A DNA stretch of 64,000 nt from Tragulus kanchil (lineage: Eukaryota; Chordata; Mammalia; Artiodactyla; Tragulidae). The DNA is taken from contig JAIOJX010000028.1 in the NCBI GenBank assembly GCA_022376925.1, positions 68,537,001-68,601,000 of the forward strand. Reading direction: 5' to 3'. Position 1 is the first letter of the stretch. The number at the start of each line of letters is the position of its first letter. The notes under the pieces were generated by a model, which worked only from the letters and a program-made list of their open reading frames with translations, had not been told where the DNA came from and searched no databases. Position numbers and translations under genes: made by a program. This document shows, in pieces, positions 35,800 through 48,436 of the stretch.

Positions 35800-38066
35800 G
35801 TCCTAGGCACTTGTAGACATACTCTGACATATTGGTTACATTTCATTTTCTTGCATTTTCTTATTCTGGTATGAGATAGCAGGACTTTGTTTCCTCAGCT
35901 TGGTTTGTTTTCCACAATTCTCTTCAGATTAATTCCACATGGGGCTTGCCTCTCTACTGTTGACTGTGGATTCATCTTAGAACACTGCCTCTTGCATCCT
36001 TTTTCATGACTCAGATTGTATCAAATGCAACCTGAATCAAGCATGTGCATTCACTTTATTATATGTGTGTGTACATTAGACAAAGAAGGTGTCAAGTGAT
36101 TTTATTAACATCCTGATATGGGGTACAGATAGCACCTTTTTGGAAGTTGTGAGTGGGCCTGTAACTGGCTTCTTATAGGAAGACAGGTGCAAACAATCAG
36201 AGCTGAGCCAGCAGGCTTCTATCAATAGATCCTCAGCATCTATCTACTAGCATATCACAGTCATCTTCTGTAGAAACATGGAAAATAATGTAACTTTTCC
36301 TCTTATTTTGTTATTCCGACAAGTTCTATTCTTCAAAGGTAAGGTTTTTTATTCAGATCACTATTTTCCAAAATAGGTTCAACTTTTAGTTTGAATTTAA
36401 AAGGAATTCAGCCTCTCAGTTAATCTTTAAAACGTGGCATCAGCTTTATGGTTCAAAATACACTAGGCAAAAATGTATTGTGGGGAAAAAGCATCATTTT
36501 CAGCTATTCTGTTTTGCCTGACACTGATGATAATTTGCTCTTTGCAGATTTCTTAACAAAATATTTCTTTGGTAAAGGATTAACAATTTTAAACCTGAAT
36601 AGATTTCTATTTGAAGCTGTTGCTTCTTATTTATAAAGCAAAGTCATCGTATCTGAGGATTTAGATTTCACAAGGTTTTAGCTAAAGTGAGCCCTCGTGA
36701 ATGAGAGAAAAGATGGCATTTTCCTAAAAGACATCATTGTTTACGGCAAGTTCATGATTTAACAGAAAAAAATGTTGTTGCTTATAGTTTCTATTTCCTT
36801 TTATTCCTGAGAGAAACATTATAATCCGACATGCATGAGTGAAGGAGAAATAATGGAGAACCTAGCTATAGAATTTTGAAGTTGTCAGAGTCTCTGGATT
36901 AAACCTAGTTTGATTCCTTTTTTAGAGGGAAAACATTACTAATAACTCTGTCCTAGGCACTTGTAGACATACTCTGACATATTGGTTACATTTCATTTTC
37001 TTGCATTTTCTTATTCTGGTATGAGATAGCAGGACTTTGTTTCCTCAGCTTGGTTTGTTTTCCACAATTCTCTTCAGATTAATTCCACATGGGGCTTGCC
37101 TCTCTACTGTTGACTGTGGATTCATCTTAGAACACTGCCTCTTGCATCCTTTTTCATGACTCAGATTGTATCAAATGCAACCTGAATCAAGCATGTGCAT
37201 TCACTTTATTATATGTGTGTGTACATTAGACAAAGAAGGTGTCAAGTGATTTTATTAACATCCTGATATGGGGTACAGATAGCACCTTTTTGGAAGTTGT
37301 GAGTGGGCCTGTAACTGGCTTCTTATAGGAAGACAGGTGCAAACAATCAGAGCTGAGCCAGCAGGCTTCTATCAATAGATCCTCAGCATCTATCTACTAG
37401 CATATCACAGTCATCTTCTGTAGAAACATGGAAAATAATGTAACTTTTCCTCTTATTTTGTTATTCCGACAAGTTCTATTCTTCAAAGGTAAGGTTTTTT
37501 ATTCAGATCACTATTTTCCAAAATAGGTTCAACTTTTAGTTTGAATTTAAAAGGAATTCAGCCTCTCAGTTAATCTTTAAAACGTGGCATCAGCTTTATG
37601 GTTCAAAATACACTAGGCAAAAATGTATTGTGGGGGAAAAAAGCATCATTTTCAGCTATTCTGTTTTGCCTGACACTGATGATAATTTGCTCTTTGCAGA
37701 TTTCTTAACAAAATATTTCTTTGGTAAAGGATTAACAATTTTAAACCTGAATAGATTTCTATTTGAAGCTGTTGCTTCTTATTTATAAAGCAAAGTCATC
37801 GTATCTGAGGATTTAGATTTCACAAGGTTTTAGCTAAAGTGAGCCCTCGTGAATGAGAGAAAAGATGGCATTTTCCTAAAAGACATCATTGTTTACGGCA
37901 AGTTCATGATTTAACAGAAAAAAATGTTGTTGCTTATAGTTTCTATTTCCTTTTATTCCTGAGAGAAACATTATAATCCGACATGCATGAGTGAAGGAGA
38001 AATAATGGAGAACCTAGCTATAGAATTTTGAAGTTGTCAGAGTCTCTGGATTAAATCTAGTTTGAT
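35800..38066. repeat. Direct duplication 15 (35800-36914 and 36950-38066)
   Basis: Offset 1150-1152, with a G/A run difference ('tgtggggaaaaagc' versus 'tgtgggggaaaaaagc') and one C/T near the end of the first copy. Bases 36915-36949 are a shortened version of 38067-38127, sharing 'gtgaaaac'-like and 'actaataactct' blocks but missing about 25 bp. No gene recognised. Confidence 0.95.
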
Positions 38067-40033
38067 GTCCTTTATGGTATCCTTTATGCAGGTGAAAACA
38101 ATCTGCAGCCTCTGACTAATAACTCTAGTGAGCATCAGATGCAGGTCTGAAATCCAGTTACCCTGACAGCGTGGTCCTGCTTTGCTTCACCTGTTGTAGA
38201 TAAAACAAGGTAGTTAAAGAAACAGCTCAGTAAAAGAAACAGGTTAGAACATGCTTTGTTAACTTGGAGTGGTAGACTATAGTCAGACCCATGAAAGGAT
38301 TTAGAAAATATATAAATCTTTGGTAAGACAACAAAGAATTAGACTGAATGGAGACTAATCTTCCAAAAACTAATATAACAATAAAGACAGGGAAGTATAA
38401 CATTTACTGTGTTGACTCTATAGTTTTCTTTCTTTTTTTTTTTTGCTAGATTTAACTCTTTGCTTGATATGTTTTCTTTAAGGAATTTTAATAATTATAT
38501 AATACATATATATTTATACGTATTTTTATGAATCCAGTATCAATAAATTGTTGCCATGTATGTTCAGAGTCAATGAATCACAATTTCACCAAGGAATTAT
38601 ACCATGCACCAATAAACATCAATTTAAACAGGAGGGATTATATATGATCTTATATTTTTTTAATTTAAGCTTTCAAATGGAAGTGTACTCAACATGCAGT
38701 ATTATATTACCATGGTTTCAGGTGTACAACATAGTGATTTGATATTTTCATAAATTATACACCATACAAAGTTATTATAAAACACTGGCTGTATTCACTG
38801 GGCTGTACATTACACTTCTGTGACTTAATTTTTTATAAGTGGTAAATTTTACTTCTCAGTTTACCCCTTGCCCCTCCTCTCTGCCAACTACTAGTTTGTC
38901 CTCTGTATATGTGAGTCACAAGGTTTTAGCTAAAGTGAGCCCTCGTGAATGAGAGAAAAGATGGCATTTTCCTAAAAGACATCATTGTTTACGGCAAGTT
39001 CATGATTTAACAGAAAAAAATGTTGTTGCTTATAGTTTCTATTTCCTTTTATTCCTGAGAGAAACATTATAATCCGACATGCATGAGTGAAGGAGAAATA
39101 ATGGAGAACCTAGCTATAGAATTTTGAAGTTGTCAGAGTCTCTGGATTAAATCTAGTTTGATGTCCTTTATGGTATCCTTTATGCAGGTGAAAACAATCT
39201 GCAGCCTCTGACTAATAACTCTAGTGAGCATCAGATGCAGGTCTGAAATCCAGTTACCCTGACAGCGTGGTCCTGCTTTGCTTCACCTGTTGTAGATAAA
39301 ACAAGGTAGTTAAAGAAACAGCTCAGTAAAAGAAACAGGTTAGAACATGCTTTGTTAACTTGGAGTGGTAGACTATAGTCAGACCCATGAAAGGATTTAG
39401 AAAATATATAAATCTTTGGTAAGACAACAAAGAATTAGACTGAATGGAGACTAATCTTCCAAAAACTAATATAACAATAAAGACAGGGAAGTATAACATT
39501 TACTGTGTTGACTCTATAGTTTTCTTTCTTTTTTTTTTTTGCTAGATTTAACTCTTTGCTTGATATGTTTTCTTTAAGGAATTTTAATAATTATATAATA
39601 CATATATATTTATACGTATTTTTATGAATCCAGTATCAATAAATTGTTGCCATGTATGTTCAGAGTCAATGAATCACAATTTCACCAAGGAATTATACCA
39701 TGCACCAATAAACATCAATTTAAACAGGAGGGATTATATATGATCTTATATTTTTTTAATTTAAGCTTTCAAATGGAAGTGTACTCAACATGCAGTATTA
39801 TATTACCATGGTTTCAGGTGTACAACATAGTGATTTGATATTTTCATAAATTATACACCATACAAAGTTATTATAAAACACTGGCTGTATTCACTGGGCT
39901 GTACATTACACTTCTGTGACTTAATTTTTTATAAGTGGTAAATTTTACTTCTCAGTCACTTTCACCTCTGTTGCCTCTCCCCTGACCCCATCCTCTCTGC
40001 CAACTACTAGTTTGTCCTCTGTATATGTGAGTC
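37821..40033. repeat. Direct duplication 16 (37821-38860 and 38917-39956, with tails)
   Basis: Offset 1096. The first copy's tail (38861-38916) is a shortened version of 39957-40033: it keeps 'ctctctgccaactactagtt' and 'gtcctctgtatatgtgagtc' but has lost about 20 bp before them. The first copy starts inside the second copy of duplication 15. The right part is antisense L1; the left part is unrecognised. Confidence 0.95.
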
Positions 40034-42060
40034 AGTTTCTGTTTTGATATTTGTATATTTGCTTTGTTTGTTTAGATTCCATGTATAAATGAAAACATAC
40101 AGTATTCGTATTTCTGTCTGTGTCAATAATTATAATATCCTCCAGCTCCATATATGTTTCAAATGGTGAGATTTCATTCTTTATGTCTAATAGTCCATTG
40201 TATATATACACCACATATTCTTTATCCATTTATCTCTTGATGGGCATGTAGCTTTCTTCCATATCCTTGCTATTATAAATCATGTGCTGTAAATGTCTTT
40301 ACAGACTAATGGCTTTCTTTTTTTTGGATAAGGAATGAAATTGATGGATAGTATGATCCTTCTGTTTTAAATTTTGTGAAGAACTTCCATACTATTAACT
40401 ATAGTGGCTGTACCAATTTATATTCCCACCAACAGTGCACAAGAGTTGCCTTTCTCCACATCCTCACCAACGCTTGTTATCCCTTTTTCATAATTGCCAT
40501 TCTGACTGACATGAGGTGGCTTCTTACTGTGGTTTTGATTTGCATTTCCCTGCTGACTAGTGATGTGAAACATCTGTTAGTGTGTCTATTGACCATATGC
40601 AGGTTTTCAGAATAATAACTGTTTAGTTTCTCTGCCCACTGGATTTTTTTTTTTTTTTAGTTGTTTGAGATTTTATATATTTTGGATATCCACCCCGTAT
40701 GGGGCATACAACTGACAACTATTTTTTTCCATTCAGTAGACAGCCTTTTTGTCAATGGTATACTTCACTGTAAAAAAACTTTTTAGTTTGATTTGCTCCC
40801 ATTTGTTTATTTTTCCTTTAGTTTTCCTTGCCTGAAGAGATGTTACCAAAAAATATTGCTAAGATTGATGTGAAAGAGCATACTGCCTATGTTTTCTTCT
40901 GGAAGATCCACGGTTGAGGTCTTACAGTTAAGTCAGTCTTTCCTGAGGTGTTTTTTGCTCATTTGTTTTGCATATCATACGAAAAAAACTGTTTTCAACA
41001 TTACACTTCTGTGACAATGTGTTTTTGTCACTTTCACCTCTGTTGCCTCTCCCCTGACCCCATCCTCTCTGCCAACTACTAGTTTGTCCTCTGTATATGT
41101 GAGTCAGTTTCTGTTTTGATATTTGTATATTTGCTTTGTTTGTTTAGATTCCATGTATAAATGAAAACATACAGTATTCGTATTTCTGTCTGTGTCAATA
41201 ATTATAATATCCTCCAGCTCCATATATGTTTCAAATGGTGAGATTTCATTCTTTATGTCTAATAGTCCATTGTATATATACACCACATATTCTTTATCCA
41301 TTTATCTCTTGATGGGCATGTAGCTTTCTTCCATATCCTTGCTGTTATAAATCATGTGCTGTAAATGTCTTTACAGACTAATGGCTTTCTTTTTTTTGGA
41401 TAAGGAATGAAATTGATGGATAGTATGATCCTTCTGTTTTAAATTTTGTGAAGAACTTCCATACTATTAACTATAGTGGCTGTACCAATTTATATTCCCA
41501 CCAACAGTGCACAAGAGTTGCCTTTCTCCACATCCTCACCAACGCTTGTTATCCCTTTTTCATAATTGCCATTCTGACTGACATGAGGTGGCTTCTTACT
41601 GTGGTTTTGATTTGCATTTCCCTGCTGACTAGTGATGTGAAACATCTGTTAGTGTGTCTATTGACCATATGCAGGTTTTCAGAATAATAACTGTTTAGTT
41701 TCTCTGCCCACTGGATTTTTTTTTTTTTTTAGTTGTTTGAGATTTTATATATTTTGGATATCCACCCCGTATGGGGCATACAACTGACAACTATTTTTTT
41801 CCATTCAGTAGACAGCCTTTTTGTCAATGGTATACTTCACTGTAAAAAAACTTTTTAGTTTGATTTGCTCCCATTTGTTTATTTTTCCTTTAGTTTTCCT
41901 TGCCTGAAGAGATGTTACCAAAAAATATTGCTAAGATTGATGTGAAAGAGCATACTGCCTATGTTTTCTTCTGGAAGATCCACGGTTGAGGTCTTACAGT
42001 TAAGTCAGTCTTTCCTGAGGTGTTTTTTGCTCATTTGTTTTGCATATCATACGAAAAAAA
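39955..42060. repeat. Direct duplication 17 (39955-40988 and 41027-42060)
   Basis: Offset 1072, with one substitution seen ('gctattataaatc' versus 'gctgttataaatc'). The spacer 40989-41026 contains 'acattacacttctgtgac', which belongs upstream of the unit (39902-39920), so the start of the second block is a shortened version of its true left flank. The content is antisense L1. Confidence 0.95.
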
Positions 42061-42113
42061 ATGGTCTGGTTTTATTCTTTCACAGGAAACTGTCCAGTTT
42101 TCCTAATTCTGCT

Positions 42114-44265
42114 TATTGAAGAAACTGTCTTTTTTGCATCATATATTCTTACCTTCTTTGTTGTAGATTAACTAACCTTGTATGTATGGAGGGTTCCCTT
42201 TTATCCACACCCTGTCCAAAATTTATTACTTGTAGACTTTTTAATAATGGCCATTCTTACTGCTGTGAGGTAGGTGGTACCTCATAGTTTTGATTTGCAT
42301 TTCTCTAATAATTACTGATGTTGAGTATATTTTCATGTACTGATGGGCATCTGTGTGTTTTCTTTGGAAAAATGTCTGTTTAGGTCTTCTGCTCATTTTT
42401 TCATTGGGTTGTTCATTTGATAATTGAGCTGTAGGAGCTTTTCGAATATTCTGGAGGTTAATATTTTGACAGTTGCTCATTTGCAAATATTTTCTTCCAT
42501 CCTAAGAGTTGTCTTTCCTGCTTGTTTATTGTTTCTGTTGCTGTGCAGAGGCTTTATTTTCTCTCTGGTCCTTCTGCGGACTTTGGGATTTGTTTGTTCT
42601 TTTCTAATTCCTTTACATGGTAGGTTAGGTTGTTTCTAATTTTTCTTGTTTCTTAAGACCTATCATTATGAATTTCCCTTTTAGAACTGCTTTTAGTGCA
42701 TAGATTTTATCAGGTTATGTTTTCATTGTCATTGTGTTGAGGTAACTTATGATTTCTTCTTTAATTTCATTGTTGACCCATTGGTTTTCTAATAGTATAT
42801 TTAATCTCATGTGAATGTTTTTTTCTGTTTTTTTTTTCTCAATGGTTGATGCTGAGTTTCACTGATTGGTGCTCAAAAGACTCACCTGAAATAATTTCTA
42901 TCATAGTAAATTTATATTTTGAATGTTTCATGCCGTTTCCTTTTGACCCTGGAAAGCAGCTGCAAAGAAATCAGTTGAGTTTCTTATAACCAACTCTGGC
43001 TTCCTCCTGTGGCCTTTAGAATCCTCTTGTTATCTTTCGACTTTTTAATTATAGTATGTATTTGTGTGAGTCTGAGTTTATCTTATTTGGGACCCTCTGT
43101 CCTTCCTGTAATTAGACATCTGTTTCCTTTAGGTTTGGGACGTTTTTAGCTATAACTGCTTATTTTAAAATCATAGTTGGCAGCTCATTTGTCATATATT
43201 CTTTTTTGCCTTTTTCTTTTATTGAAGAAACTGTCTTTTTGCATCATATATTCTTACCTTCTTTGTTGTAGATTAACTAACCTTGTATGTATGGAGGGTT
43301 CCTTTTATCCACACCCTGTCCAAAATTTATTACTTGTAGACTTTTTAATAATGGCCATTCTTACTGCTGTGAGGTAGGTGGTACCTCATAGTTTTGATTT
43401 GCATTTCTCTAATAATTACTGATGTTGAGTATATTTTCATGTACTGATGGGCATCTGTGTGTTTTCTTTGGAAAAATGTCTGTTTAGGTCTTCTGCTCAT
43501 TTTTTCATTGGGTTGTTCATTTGATAATTGAGCTGTAGGAGCTTTTCGAATATTCTGGAGGTTAATATTTTGACAGTTGCTCATTTGCAAATATTTTCTT
43601 CCATCCTAAGAGTTGTCTTTCCTGCTTGTTTATTGTTTCTGTTGCTGTGCAGAGGCTTTATTTTCTCTCTGGTCCTTCTGCGGACTTTGGGATTTGTTTG
43701 TTCTTTTCTAATTCCTTTACATGGTAGGTTAGGTTGTTTCTAATTTTTCTTGTTTCTTAAGACCTATCATTATGAATTTCCCTTTTAGAACTGCTTTTAG
43801 TGCATAGATTTTATCAGGTTATGTTTTCATTGTCATTGTGTTGAGGTAACTTATGATTTCTTCTTTAATTTCATTGTTGACCCATTGGTTTTCTAATAGT
43901 ATATTTAATCTCATGTGAATGTTTTTTTCTGTTTTTTTTTTCTCAATGGTTGATGCTGAGTTTCACTGATTGGTGCTCAAAAGACTCACCTGAAATAATT
44001 TCTATCATAGTAAATTTATATTTTGAATGTTTCATGCCGTTTCCTTTTGACCCTGGAAAGCAGCTGCAAAGAAATCAGTTGAGTTTCTTATAACCAACTC
44101 TGGCTTCCTCCTGTGGCCTTTAGAATCCTCTTGTTATCTTTCGACTTTTTAATTATAGTATGTATTTGTGTGAGTCTGAGTTTATCTTATTTGGGACCCT
44201 CTGTCCTTCCTGTAATTAGACATCTGTTTCCTTTAGGTTTGGGACGTTTTTAGCTATAACTGCTT
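42114..44265. repeat. Direct duplication 18 (42114-43161 and 43220-44265)
   Basis: Offset 1106 falling to 1104 through two run-length differences ('ctgtctttttt' and 'ggttccctttt', each one base shorter in the second copy). The spacer 43162-43219 is T-rich and does not match either flank cleanly. The content is antisense L1; the open frames repeated at 42241/43345 and 42424/43528 are L1-derived. Confidence 0.95.
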
Positions 44266-44370
44266 TAAATACATTTTCATTCCCTTTCTCTCATTTCCTT
44301 CTGGAACACCTATTATGCATAGGTTGGCATGCTTGGTATTATACCATGGATCTCGTATGCTTTTTTTTTT

Positions 44371-46573
44371 ATACACTAATCTTTCTGTCTCCTGTTCTTC
44401 CTCTTCTGTTTGGGTGTTTTCCATTATTCTAACTTCCAGATCACTTATTCATCCTGTGTCATTTATTCTGTTCTCTGTTTCTTCTACATTGGTTTTTTAA
44501 ATCAGCAACTGAGTTGTCTAAATTTATTGATTCCTCTTTATATTTTCCAGTTTTGTATTATAGTGATCTGCATTTTTGCCAATAATCATAATTTCTTTAG
44601 TATTTTATTACCTCTTCTTTGAACTTAGGATCTAGGCTGAATTCTGTTTTCTTACTTGTTCTTTCAGAATATTTCTCTTTTAAATTGGGAGTCGTTCCTT
44701 TGCTTTTTCATTTTACTGTGTCTCTGTGACTTAAGGAGAAAAAACAACTTTTTAATAAGATCTGGAAAGACTGTAATTTTTTTCAACTTCTCTTTTGAAT
44801 GTATTTTTATGTATAAGTGACTCACATTTATACAGAGTGTCAGACTAGCATTGTTTAGGAACAGGGTGGAGTCATCAGCATTTTTAAATTTATTTTTTAG
44901 GTGTGTGGGGGGGGGAAGTGGCCCTATGTAGAATGTGAGATTATGGTGGTTATGTGGAAAGGCTATTCTTGGTATGGATGCTAGGCATATTTTTCCTCAA
45001 TGTATCCTTGATAAAGAATGTGATTGGTCTTCTGTTGTCCGGAGCCTGTACCAGACATTAATGGGGCCTCCTCTTTGCGCCACAGCAGTCACAGCCATGT
45101 CAGGGGTGGAGTCTGCTCCCCAGCTCTTTGATTAGAAGCCCTAAGGGTTCAGTAAACGTGTGCCTTTAAGTGCATGTTCTGTACCAAAGTAAGCGAGCAT
45201 TGAAGCAAGTGAGGCCCATGTAATCACAGGAACCTATGCAGAGCCTTTCTTTTCCACAGTTATTCCATTAGCAGCCCAAGATCACACCCCTTTATTTTGT
45301 GTTCATCCCAGACTCAGTGCGAGTTTGGGGACTGGGAGTAGAGCACTGTGGCTGCAGGAAACAGGGTGTTTGTGCTGCTGCTTGGGAACTGGGCTGCCAC
45401 TGGGGCTCCTCACAGGAACTGTTTGCTCCTGATCCAGCTCCAAGCTGGGGTGTGAGATGGGTGGCTCTTGGGTATGCTATACACTAATCTTTCTGTCTCC
45501 TGTTCTTCCTCTTCTGTTTGGGTGTTTTCCATTATTCTAACTTCCAGATCACTTATTCATCCTGTGTCATTTATTCTGTTCTCTGTTTCTTCTACATTGG
45601 TTTTTTAAATCAGCAACTGAGTTGTCTAAATTTATTGATTCCTCTTTATATTTTCCAGTTTTGTATTATAGTGATCTGCATTTTTGCCAATAATCATAAT
45701 TTCTTTAGTATTTTATTACCTCTTCTTTGAACTTAGGATCTAGGCTGAATTCTGTTTTCTTACTTGTTCTTTCAGAATATTTCTCTTTTAAATTGGGAGT
45801 CGTTCCTTTGCTTTTTCATTTTACTGTGTCTCTGTGACTTAAGGAGAAAAAACAACTTTTTAATAAGATCTGGAAAGACTGTAATTTTTTTCAACTTCTC
45901 TTTTGAATGTATTTTTATGTATAAGTGACTCACATTTATACAGAGTGTCAGACTAGCATTGTTTAGGAACAGGGTGGAGTCATCAGCATTTTTAAATTTA
46001 TTTTTTAGGTGTGTGGGGGGGGGAAGTGGCCCTATGTAGAATGTGAGATTATGGTGGTTATGTGGAAAGGCTATTCTTGGTATGGATGCTAGGCATATTT
46101 TTCCTCAATGTATCCTTGATAAAGAATGTGATTGGTCTTCTGTTGTCCGGAGCCTGTACCAGACATTAATGGGGCCTCCTCTTTGCGCCACAGCAGTCAC
46201 AGCCATGTCAGGGGTGGAGTCTGCTCCCCAGCTCTTTGATTAGAAGCCCTAAGGGTTCAGTAAACGTGTGCCTTTAAGTGCATGTTCTGTACCAAAGTAA
46301 GCGAGCATTGAAGCAAGTGAGGCCCATGTAATCACAGGGAACCTATGCAGAGCCTTTCTTTTCCACAGTTATTCCATTAGCAGCCCAAGATCACACCCCT
46401 TTATTTTGTGTTCATCCCAGACTCAGTGCGAGTTTGGGGACTGGGAGTAGAGCACTGTGGCTGCAGGAAACAGGGTGTTTGTGCTGCTGCTTGGGAACTG
46501 GGCTGCCACTGGGGCTCCTCACAGGAACTGTTTGCTCCTGATCCAGCTCCAAGCTGGGGTGTGAGATGGGTGG
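44371..46573. repeat. Direct duplication 19 (44371-45464 and 45479-46573)
   Basis: Offset 1108-1109, one G difference ('cacaggaacc' versus 'cacagggaacc'). The 14-bp spacer ends in 'tatgct', the same bases that precede the T run before the first copy (44356-44361), so it looks like a damaged left flank lacking that T run. The content is GC-richer, L1 5'-like antisense sequence with short open frames that I do not consider genes. Confidence 0.95.
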
Positions 46574-46729
46574 AAACAGAGCTCCTGCTAGAGCTCCTGT
46601 GTATTCCTACCCAGAGGCCATCTGCTGGAGATCTGTGATTCCTTCACACCATCTGGTGAGCATACCAGCAAATTCTGTCTCCATGGGACCCACCCCCACT
46701 GCTCACATGCTGACAGTGGGCTCCAAGTT

Positions 46730-47023
46730 GGTTTTTTTGTTTTGTTTTGTTTTTTACTCCTTTTTGGCCACTTTTTTACTGGCCTTTCATTTACTTATTT
46801 TCATCCATCTCCATTCTTTGGCCTGTGCGGGCCTCCCATTGCAGTGGCCCCTCTTGTTGCAGAGCACTGGCTCTGGGCGCATGTGCTCCAGAGCTCCAGC
46901 TCGGTAATTGGACACATTGGTCCAGCTGCTCCATGACTCATGGAATCCTCCGTCAGGGATCAAGCCAGCATCCCTTGCACTGCAAGGTGGTGTCCTTACC
47001 CACTGGACCACCAGGGAAGCCCC
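46730..47023 (-). mobile_element. Diverged CHR-derived SINE, antisense
   Basis: Related to the 12072 subfamily ('tttcatccatctccattctt', 'ctggctctgggcgcatgtgc', 'ccaccagggaagcccc') but with more substitutions and without the G-rich tract; the tail is TTTTG-rich. A perfect 12-bp target-site duplication GGGCTCCAAGTT is at 46718-46729 and 47024-47035. The 245-codon plus-strand open frame (46747-47484) starts in this SINE and continues into unrelated DNA; I do not regard it as a gene. Confidence 0.88.
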
Positions 47024-47379
47024 GGGCTCCAAGTTTTGACCTAGACCACACTCAAAGCCATCCTGGCATTGTCCACACAGTTACACCAAGTCTCCTAGGG
47101 CCTGAAATTCAGTGCTTACCCAGCAGACACACGAGTAGCCCTGCCCAGCATGACCTTTTGCTGAAAGTGTGGTCAAGTGGCAGCTGTCAGTGCTTAGCTT
47201 TCTCTATCCTGATTTCTAGCAAGCCAGCACATGCCCACTCCTCTAGAGCCCAGTCCAGACTCCTCTGGCCCCACTGTCTGTCCTGGTGTCCCTGTAGCAG
47301 GCAGAGGAGTTCTCAGGGTGAGGGCTTGCCCATGCTACTTCACAGATCATTCTTAGGGCACCAGTTCCTTGCAGATACT

Positions 47380-47404
47380 TTTTATTTATTTATTTATTTA
47401 TTTT
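47380..47404 (+). repeat. TTTA microsatellite
   Basis: About six TTTA units. Confidence 0.8.
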
Positions 47405-48163
47405 GGTCCTCCCCAGTTATGTGGGAATCTTTCTTGTATCTTTGGTTATATAATTCTGCCAATTTTCAGGTGGTGTGTGTGTGAGAGAGAGAGAATTATT
47501 CTCCTGATGTATTTAAAACTGAGCATCAAAAAAATCAGTGTATTTTCATGTTAACTTTGCTTTAGATATATAAAATAGAGGTCCATATTAGATTATATCA
47601 GCTCTATCTTATTCTTTTTTTAAACAAATGACCAGAAAATTCAGGGAAACACTGAAATTGTATAGTTATTGCTCATGATTTAGGGACAAAAAGCCTTGCT
47701 TTTCAGTCAGTAGAAAATAAATGGAGGACATAAACTGAGATACTATAACATTTTGGCTTTCATAAATTAGATTACTTTAATGACATAATGGATAAAATGT
47801 TTCAAGGCATTTGCTTTCGGGCTATCTGATGCCAGGCAAAATTACTTCATGAAATGCATGAGCGTAGGTTCACCATCTTTCATGGGTCACCATTTAAATA
47901 AATATGTGACTAATATTATGTAAGTCCGCAAACAGAGTAAATGAAGAATTTTCAGTTTTCCTCTCACTTTTCCTTAGCATCACTGATCTGTTAGGAACTG
48001 TTCAAAAGTTGCAGAAATGGCATAGCTTCCCTTTGTCACATCCTGCTAATGATCATTGCTATGTATTTCTCACTTTACCTCTTTCCTTATAAATAATTTC
48101 TTTATTTTGCTCCAACTTAATTTCCTAATGCCAAGCCAGCTCTAAGCTGAAGTACAGACATAG
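47405..48163. other. Undoubled AT-rich sequence, nothing recognised
   Basis: Contains a short GT/GA-rich stretch near 47471-47494. No gene or repeat family recognised. Confidence 0.5.
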
Positions 48164-48169
48164 GTAGAA

Positions 48170-48430
48170 GGCTTCCCTGGTGGTCCAGTGGGTAAAGAGT
48201 CTGCCTTGCAGTGCAAGGGGCACTGGTTTGATCCCTGGCCCGGGACGATCTCATGTGCTGTGGAACGGCTAGACTGGTACATCCAATTATGAGCCAGCGC
48301 TCTGGAGCACATGTGCCCAAAGCCCGTGCTCTGCAATGAGAGAGGCCACTTGCAATGGGAGACCCACACATGCCAAAGAAGATGGATGAAAATAAAGAAT
48401 CAACAGAAGGCCAAAATTAAGAAAAAAAAA
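48170..48430 (+). mobile_element. Older CHR-derived SINE without the GC-rich tract, sense
   Basis: The head 'gcttccctggtggtccagtg', 'gccttgcagtgcaaggggca' and the block 'gccaaagaagatggatgaaa' tie it to the same lineage as 12072-12405. It ends in an A run directly after the 'caacagaaggcc' part and lacks the pyrimidine-rich segment. A short target-site duplication GTAGAA is at 48164-48169 and 48431-48436. It is more diverged, so probably an earlier member. Minus-strand open frames here are SINE-internal. Confidence 0.85.
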
Positions 48431-48436
48431 GTAGAA

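Larger units (their letters stand above)
38640..47350 (-). mobile_element. Antisense L1 LINE fragments, doubled in pieces
   Basis: Antisense L1 landmarks appear in order. The 3'-end block has 'ggtttcaggtgtacaacata' (38711) and 'ccaccaacagtgcacaagag' (40427). Next comes a second L1 3'-region block with 'tttgatttgcatttctctaa' (42290). An ORF2-like stretch has 'ttcttgtttcttaagacc' and 'ttagaactgcttttagtgca' (42640-42800). Finally there is a stretch resembling L1 5' sequence ('ttgggaccctctgtccttcc', 'ctgttctgtttgggtg'-like, and GC-richer DNA to about 47350). With duplications 16-19 collapsed it is about 4.3 kb, apparently a mosaic of at least two elements. All reading frames are broken. A SINE interrupts it at 46730-47023. 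The right-hand part is least certain. Confidence 0.65.

Noticed and set aside
44903..44917. G run as a quadruplex site
   Set aside because: A single G run without the four spaced tracts needed.
46747..47484. 245-codon open frame as a gene, the longest in the window
   Set aside because: It begins in an antisense SINE and continues into unrelated L1-like DNA. The composition is typical of read-through in GC-rich repeats; no domain is visible.
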